Source of the DNA: Baffinella frigidus
Lineage: Eukaryota; Cryptophyceae; Cryptomonadales; Baffinellaceae
NCBI GenBank assembly: GCA_026770585.1
Contig: MU646487.1
Location: 128,398-146,295 of the forward strand
Reading direction: 5' to 3'
DNA length: 17,898 nucleotides
Shown one piece after another: positions 13,671-17,898 of the stretch. Position 1 is the first letter of the stretch. Every line of letters starts with the position of its first letter. The notes below the pieces were generated by a model. The model did no database searches. It saw nothing but the letters and a program-made list of their open reading frames with translations, and was not told where the DNA came from. Both the position numbers and the translations under genes were made by a program.

Positions 13671-13896
13671 GTTTTGAGTTTAGGGATTTGGGATTAGGGT
13701 TTAGAGTTTAGGGTTTAGGGTTTAGGGTTCAGGGTTTACGGTTCACGGTTTACGGTTTACGGTTTAGGGTTCAGGTTTTAGGGTTAAGGGTTTAGGGTTT
13801 AGGGTTTAGGGTTTAGGGCTTACGGTTTAAGGTTTAGGGTTTAGAGTTTAGGGCTTAGGGTTCAGGATTCAGGGTTTAGGGTTAAGGGTTTAGGGC
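13671..13896. repeat. Interstitial telomere-like block (TTTAGGG type)
   Basis: About 225 bp of TTTAGGG with TTCAGGG, TTTACGG and TTAAGGG variants, G-rich strand on top. It directly abuts the left end of the foldback element. Confidence 0.85.
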
Positions 13897-13898
13897 TG

Positions 13899-14967
13899 TC
13901 ACATGCCCGATGAGGACACCCTTTAGCCGGTTTCTGCTGCGATCCTCTGCACCGGGGGGGGCTGATGTGATCCGAAAGGAAGCATGGCTTTTCTGTAGAT
14001 AAGTTCCAGTGTCCGCCTATGTAGGGAGCTCGAAGAACCTAAAGGACCTAAAGGCCAAGAAACGTGCGTGCTGCTGTATGACGTTCATTCAAGCTCCATA
14101 AACTCCATAAGGTCTTGCTGGACGTATGGGCCTTCAGCCGACTCGGTCCTGGTGTGTGTGTTGAGTGGCTTGAGGAAAGGTCCTAAGACCTCGCGATCTG
14201 GCCCATGACCGAGGCTCGCTACCTGTCTAACCGAGGCTCAATGCTTTCTCTGCAGTCCTTTCTACGGAAGGGCGTGTCGTTGGCATATGTTGGGAGCATT
14301 TAAAACCTAAAGGACCTAAAGGATCACAGGTCCAACCTCCTCCTCCTCCGCCTGTCGCCGGGAGAGAGACCTTTAGGTCCGTCAGGTTCCGATTTCTCTT
14401 TTTGGCTTAAGGTCCTTCAGGCTCCATTAGGCTACCGACCAAAAAGAGGAGCTATCCACCTTGTGGACTGCTGTGTATATATACTACCCTCGCCGGGAGA
14501 GAGACCTTAAGGTCCTTTAGGTCCGTCAGGTTCCGATTTCTCCCAACATAGCCCAACACCACGTCCTTCCGTGGAAAGGATTTTCAGAAAAAGCATTTTT
14601 GACCTTGATCTATTTCCTCAAGGTTATGAGGTACCCGAGAGAGACTAAATGCTTTCTCTGCGGATCATTTCTACGGAAGGGCGTGTCGTTGGCATATTTT
14701 GGGGGAAATTGAAACCTCAAGGACCTAAAGGACCATTTCCAATACAGGTTATGAGGTATCCGAGAGAAACCTTTCTTCGCCTGTTCCCGACCACACCCGC
14801 GTGTTACATCCTTTAGGTCCTTCAGGTTCTTCGAGCTCCCAACATAGGCGGACACCGGAACTTAGTTCTGTAGAAAGGCCATGCTTCCTTTCGGATCACA
14901 TCAAGCCCCCCCTGTACAGAGGATCGCGGCAGAACCGGCTAAAAGGGTATCCTCATCGGGCATGTGA
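13899..14967. mobile_element. Foldback element, 1069 bp with arms of about 155 bp
   Basis: Left arm 13899-14054 and right arm 14810-14967 are inverted copies: TCACATGCCCGATGAGGA at the tips, then CCGGTT.CTGC, GATGTGATCCGAAAGGAAGC, GTCCGCCTATGT and GAACCTAAAGGACCTAAAGG. Identity is high with small indels. The middle is modular: CTACGGAAGGGCGTGTCGTT at 14263 and 14671, CGGGAGAGAGACCTTWAGGT at 14355 and 14493, TTATGAGGTAYCCGAGAGA at 14624 and 14748. No transposase or any credible gene is present, so it is non-autonomous. Another arm occurs alone at 10922-11031. Confidence 0.85.
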
Positions 14968-14970
14968 AGG

Positions 14971-15058
14971 TATTCCTTAAGTGGCCAGTAGGCTCATACG
15001 CCCTACCGTAGGGCCCTAGGACCTGCCTAGGACCTCTCGGCTGAAGGGTATCCTCATC
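14971..15058 (+). mobile_element. Family B element, copy 4, right end lost
   Basis: TATTCCTTAAGTGGCCAGTA and the core to CCTAGGACCTC (15036) are normal, but instead of the usual right end comes CGGCTGAAGGGTATCCTCAT, a copy of the adjacent foldback tip (14937-14957). A 15-bp direct repeat (AAGGGTATCCTCATC) therefore flanks this copy. Confidence 0.75.
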
Positions 15059-15291
15059 CAGGGGGTACCTCGAAACTTAAAACACGTCCCCACCCTAGGA
15101 CCCCTTTAGGCTCTCAGCTGTTGGCCTACACCGCACGGTGGCCTACGAACCTTTCATCAAAAGTCAACTTGCCTTGGGGCAATTAACTTCCAGGCTTTTC
15201 TGATGCAAAGTTGGTCACGGTACCCCCCGTGCGGCCCCAACGAAACCTGCGCAGCCCACTGTGTGGGTAGGGAGCACACGGCCCTCCAGGG
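15059..15291. other. Spacer with a family A-like left arm
   Basis: GGGGGTACCTCGAAACTTAA then AACACGTCCCCACCCTAGGACC starts an arm with no right end. GCCCACTGTGTGGGTAGGGA at 15254 recurs approximately at 15790. No gene is accepted. Confidence 0.45.
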
Positions 15292-15492
15292 CCACGCCAT
15301 GTCACAAGTGGGGATTTCATACACACTCGTTCGCAATAGATGGCTTATCCTGGTACAACTTCTTTTGAACAAAAATATACCCGCGGCAAAGCGCTCCAAT
15401 TCCCAACACTTTTGGAGTGTTTCCCGGGTAGAATCAACTTTACTTGAAGATCATGTAGTAAAAATGAAATATCGACTTATGACCTGGCGTGG
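15292..15492. mobile_element. Family I-like inverted-repeat element, about 200 bp
   Basis: CCACGCCATGTCACAAGTGG then GGATTTCAT pairs with the reverse of 15464-15492 (CCACGCCAGGTCATAAGTCG then ATATTTCAT): about 23 of 29 positions match. AT-rich interior. Probably an old element. Confidence 0.65.
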
Positions 15493-15833
15493 TACCTCAA
15501 ATTTAACCGCATACTCCCTATTGCAGGCCTTTTTCAAATTTGCATGTTCTTAAATTCAAATTCACCCCTGGAGGCGTCCCACATGCCCATTTTGCACAAA
15601 GCAAAATATGCGGTTGCGGCTCCCTCCCTAAAATTGTTTCCTAGTACAAATAAAACAATATTGCGCATGGTAATGCCCCCAATTGCTGACTTTTGGCGTG
15701 TTTCCTGGGAAAGAATCTCAGAATTAACTTTGATGGTTTTTCCCACAGCAATTATTGACAATTATGAAAATAAATGGACCGATCTGGGAAGCCCACTGTG
15801 TCGGGGCTAGAGCACCTCGGCACCCGCGAGAAA
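15493..15833. other. AT-rich decayed repeat
   Basis: 15679-15737 (CCAATTGCTGACTTTTGGCG then TGTTTCCTGGGA) is a diverged copy of 15395-15443 inside the preceding element. GGTACCTCAAATTTAA at 15492 resembles a family A arm. No gene is seen, and composition is clearly AT-richer than the surroundings. Confidence 0.5.
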
Positions 15834-16388
15834 GGTTTTAGGGTTTAGGGTGCAGGGTTTAGGGTTTAGTGTTTAGTGTTTAGGGTTGAGGGTTGAGGGT
15901 TTAGGGGTTGAGGTTTAGGGTTTAGGGTTTAGGGTTTATCGTTTTATCGTTTATGGTTCAGGGTTTAGGGTTCAGGGTTTAGGGTTTAGGGTTTAGGGTT
16001 TAGGGTTTAGGGTTTATAGTTTGGTTTAGGGTTTATAGTTTAGGGTTTAGGGTTTAGGGTTCAGGATTTAGGTCCTAGGGTTCCGGATTTGGGGTTTAGG
16101 GTTTAGTGTTCAGTGTGTGGTGTTTAGGGTTTGGTGTTTAGTGCTGCGTGTTTAGTGTTTAGTGTTTAGTGTTGAGTGTTAAGTGTTCAGTGTTCAGTGT
16201 TTAGGGTTTGGGGTTTGGGGTTTGAGGTTAAAAGTTTTGGGGTTAAGGGTTTCGGGTTTGGGGAATATGGTTTATGGTTTATGGTGTAGGGTTTAGGGGT
16301 TTCGTTGTGGGGTTTAAGGTTTAGGGGTTCGAGGTTGCGGGTTTGGGGTTTGGGGCTCAGTGAATCGGGTTTCGGGTTAGGGTTTAGA
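15834..16388. repeat. Long degenerate telomere-like block (TTTAGGG type)
   Basis: About 550 bp of TTTAGGG changing into TTTAGTG/TTCAGTG and then GGTTTGGGG variants. G-rich strand on top. The gradual change of variant along the block indicates local expansion of sub-variants. Confidence 0.85.
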
Positions 16389-16415
16389 GCATTCATGTTC
16401 CCTGTGAGGGTATAT

Positions 16416-16452
16416 GCACAGCTATAGCACGACCGCGGAAAGATCAGGTTCA
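16416..16452 (+). repeat. Dispersed 37-bp repeat M, copy 2
   Basis: GCACAGCTATAGCACGACCG followed by CGGAAAGATCAGGTTCA; partner of 10389-10425. Confidence 0.75.
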
Positions 16453-16658
16453 GCGGGGTAGGGGGTTTCAGTAATTTAGAGCGATTCCGGGAAATGTTGG
16501 CCACCTTTCGGGTTGCTGGTTTGACGGTTTGTTCATTTCATTTGTACCAGAATTCTCGAAACGGTGCGTTTTGAAAGGGCGTAAATCCATTTTTGGGTTC
16601 GCATGAAATCTGCAAAATCAGGAAATGGGGGGGAAACAAGGTTTACTAAATTGTTAAA

Positions 16659-16706
16659 CACGACCGCTGTACGCCAGGTGGACACGACCGCTGTACGCCA
16701 GGTGGA
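16659..16706 (+). repeat. 24-bp tandem duplication
   Basis: CACGACCGCTGTACGCCAGG-TGGA occurs twice in a row without a mismatch. Confidence 0.95.
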
Positions 16707-16725
16707 CAGGTCTCGACGCATCTGT

Positions 16726-16813
16726 CCCTCACGTCTCGGTGGGACGAGACGTGAGGGCCCTTTGGTGGTCCTAGAGGGGGGGGGCAGTTTCTTATGAGCT
16801 AGGTACCCCTGTA
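16726..16813. mobile_element. Hairpin joined to a right half of family A
   Basis: CCCTCACGTCTCG and CGAGACGTGAGGG form a perfect 13-bp stem with a 6-base loop (16726-16757). It is followed by GGCCCTTTGGTGGTCCTAG and CTTATGAGCTAGGTACCCCT then GTA, a family A right arm. The left half is missing, so the hairpin stands where it should be. Confidence 0.7.
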
Positions 16814-16949
16814 CTTCTGGTACACAAGCTGTACATGCGTTGTTTTAAGTATCTCGGAATTTACAAGGCACCTGGTTGTAAAATTGATTCCAAAATGGCT
16901 CCAGAAGATCCCGGGAGTAAACTCCTTAAAGTCCTCGCCTCGGCCGATA
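16814..16949. other. Spacer, nothing recognised
   Basis: No gene or repeat partner found. Confidence 0.35.
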
Positions 16950-17053
16950 TATCCCCTAAGTGGCCAGTAGGCTCATACGCCTACCGTAGGGCCCTAGGAC
17001 CTGCCTAGGACCTCTTGCGGGTCAATTTTGACCGGCTGGCCACTTAAGGGATA
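16950..17053 (+). mobile_element. Family B element, copy 5 (104 bp)
   Basis: TATCCCCTAAGTGGCCAGTA, core, then GGGTCAATTTTGACCGGCTG and GCCACTTAAGGGATA. The right half matches copy 1 closely and includes the small palindrome GGTCAATTTTGACC. Confidence 0.92.
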
Positions 17054-17125
17054 TGCGCCCCCACATCGGGTGTGTCTGAGCAGGACTGTAGAGAGAGGTC
17101 GTGCTTCGGGACACGCGTGTATGTG

Positions 17126-17229
17126 TATCCCGTAAGTGACCAACGGGTGAATAATCGCCCGTGGAAGCCCTAGGCAGGTCCTAGGGCCCTACGGTAGGGC
17201 GTATGAGCCTACTGGTCACTGAAGGGATA
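17126..17229 (-). mobile_element. Family B element, copy 6 (104 bp, opposite orientation)
   Basis: The conserved core is read on the minus strand (CCAGTAGGCTCATACGCCCT), between TATCCCGTAAGTGACC and GGTCACTGAAGGGATA. It faces copy 5 across 72 bp. Confidence 0.92.
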
Positions 17230-17298
17230 GAGAGGCACCTTTTTTACAGCCAACACGGACTCCATGTGTACATCCCCACCGAGGCACGGACACAGAGG

Positions 17299-17416
17299 TA
17301 CATGTACCTCACTAATAACAAATAACCCCCCCCCAGGACCCTGCAGTAGGCCTATGCCTAGGGCCCTATGGTGGTCCTAAGGGGGGGCGCTTTCTTATGA
17401 GCGAGGCACCCCTGTG
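17299..17416. mobile_element. Family A hairpin element, copy 10
   Basis: The right arm CTTATGAGCGAGGCACCCCT and core CCTGCAGTAGGCCTATGCCT then AGGGCCCTATGG are intact. The left terminus is decayed (TACATGTACCTCACTAATAA). Confidence 0.8.
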
Positions 17417-17539
17417 TAAGAGAGGACGGCCTTGACTGATACCGATATGGCCCTAGAGCGGTGTGTGTCCTTTGGTTGTGAGTAACCTCTGTTATTTACA
17501 CTCTCGTTTATGTACACCCCTCAGCACCCCGCGCGTGAG
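17417..17539. other. Spacer, nothing recognised
   Basis: No gene or repeat partner found. Confidence 0.35.
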
Positions 17540-17555
17540 CTCTCTCTCTCTCTGT

Positions 17556-17594
<39 letters not shown>

Positions 17595-17710
17595 CTCGCT
17601 CTCTCTCTCCCTCTCTCCCTCTCTCCCTCCCTTCCTCTCTCTCTCCCTCTCCCTCTCCCTCTCTCGCGCTCTCTCTATATACCTCGCTCTGCCTCTCGCT
17701 CACTCTCTCA

Positions 17711-17752
<42 letters not shown>
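17540..17752. repeat. (CT)n microsatellite, about 210 bp
   Basis: CT dinucleotides with CCCT and CG interruptions, ending in CGCGCGCGCG. The Ser-Leu and Arg-Glu open frames across it are artefacts. Confidence 0.95.
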
Positions 17753-17898
17753 AGCGCTTCAGCCCGTCAGGGCCGCGTCGCCAATAATCGCGGAAAGCAG
17801 TCGCATGCCCCCCATTTCCGCCCCCCCCCCCGAAACCGGCGCCCCCCCCTGAGTACCCCCCGGAGGGATTGCGAGAACCTGATTTGGGGTTTGGGGTT
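17753..17898. other. C-rich end of window with start of a GGTTTGGGG block
   Basis: C homopolymers at 17821-17831 and 17842-17849, then TTTGGGGTTTGGGGTT at 17883-17898, probably the start of another telomere-like block cut by the window edge. Confidence 0.5.

Noticed and set aside
13899-14967. Transposase inside the large foldback element
   Set aside because: The only frame of any length (minus strand 14610-14855) covers repeat modules and shows no catalytic motif.
13671-16388. True chromosome end
   Set aside because: The TTTAGGG-like blocks are degenerate and unique sequence lies on both sides, so they are internal.
17463-17852. 129-residue Ser/Leu-rich frame
   Set aside because: It is a translation of the CT microsatellite.
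1-17898. tRNA, 5S rRNA or dinoflagellate spliced-leader genes
   Set aside because: I looked for T-loop motifs, tRNA-like folds and the conserved spliced-leader sequence by eye and found none; a covariance-model scan would be decisive.

Overview
The window looks like nuclear DNA from a repeat-rich eukaryote, most likely a unicellular alga. The signs are GC-rich exon fragments with GT-AG borders, plant/alga-type TTTAGGG-like repeat blocks, long CT/GA microsatellites, and one gene built of LWALATMG repeats, a design common among algal organelle RNA-binding proteins. A large-genome prasinophyte or a dinoflagellate would fit; the sequence does not settle this. No bacterial gene, rRNA, tRNA, CRISPR array or transposase gene was seen. 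Most long open frames are by-products of GC-rich repeats and palindromes.

Layout. 1-2160: degenerate, tandemly copied exon fragments (EQYERERAAF...EGYAESMK and VLRHSMGSLGATECR) broken up by CT/CA tracts, with a 158-bp inverted-repeat element at the left edge. 2160-4340: a GA microsatellite, telomere-like blocks, an exon (SAGRNVQGDRAVVWFGRD...) with a 21-bp minisatellite behind it, and a terminal exon ending IPGFKLSLDA-stop. 4340-6660: dense hairpin (MITE-like) elements, in places nested, plus two more copies of the IPGF gene end. 6980-8445: one exon (MFSQTKQQTTGLW...) present twice in head-to-head inverted orientation. 8778-11031: hairpin elements, including an element with another inserted in it. 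11409-12182: the only substantial protein-coding region, cut by an in-frame TAA where its repeats have Trp. 12387-12785: nested hairpin elements. 13671-13896 and 15834-16388: degenerate TTTAGGG blocks. 13899-14967: a 1069-bp foldback element with about 155-bp arms. 16659-17898: more hairpins and a 200-bp CT tract.

The main biology here is non-coding. At least ten families of short palindromic elements recur. The largest group shares the terminus TACAGGGGTACCTCG and a CCTAGG-rich core, but the sub-terminal segment differs from element to element while the two arms of one element usually match each other. A second family (about 105 bp, TATCCCTTAAGTGG termini) has an asymmetric conserved core. 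Copies with and without the insertion, both inside this window, indicate that this family inserts at TA and duplicates it. These elements look non-autonomous: whatever moves them is not encoded here.

The exon fragments at 1394, 2076, 3068 and 4222 lie on one strand in a sensible order and might be exons of one decayed or heavily interrupted gene. That is inference. Family letters (A, B, C and so on) are labels made up for this annotation.
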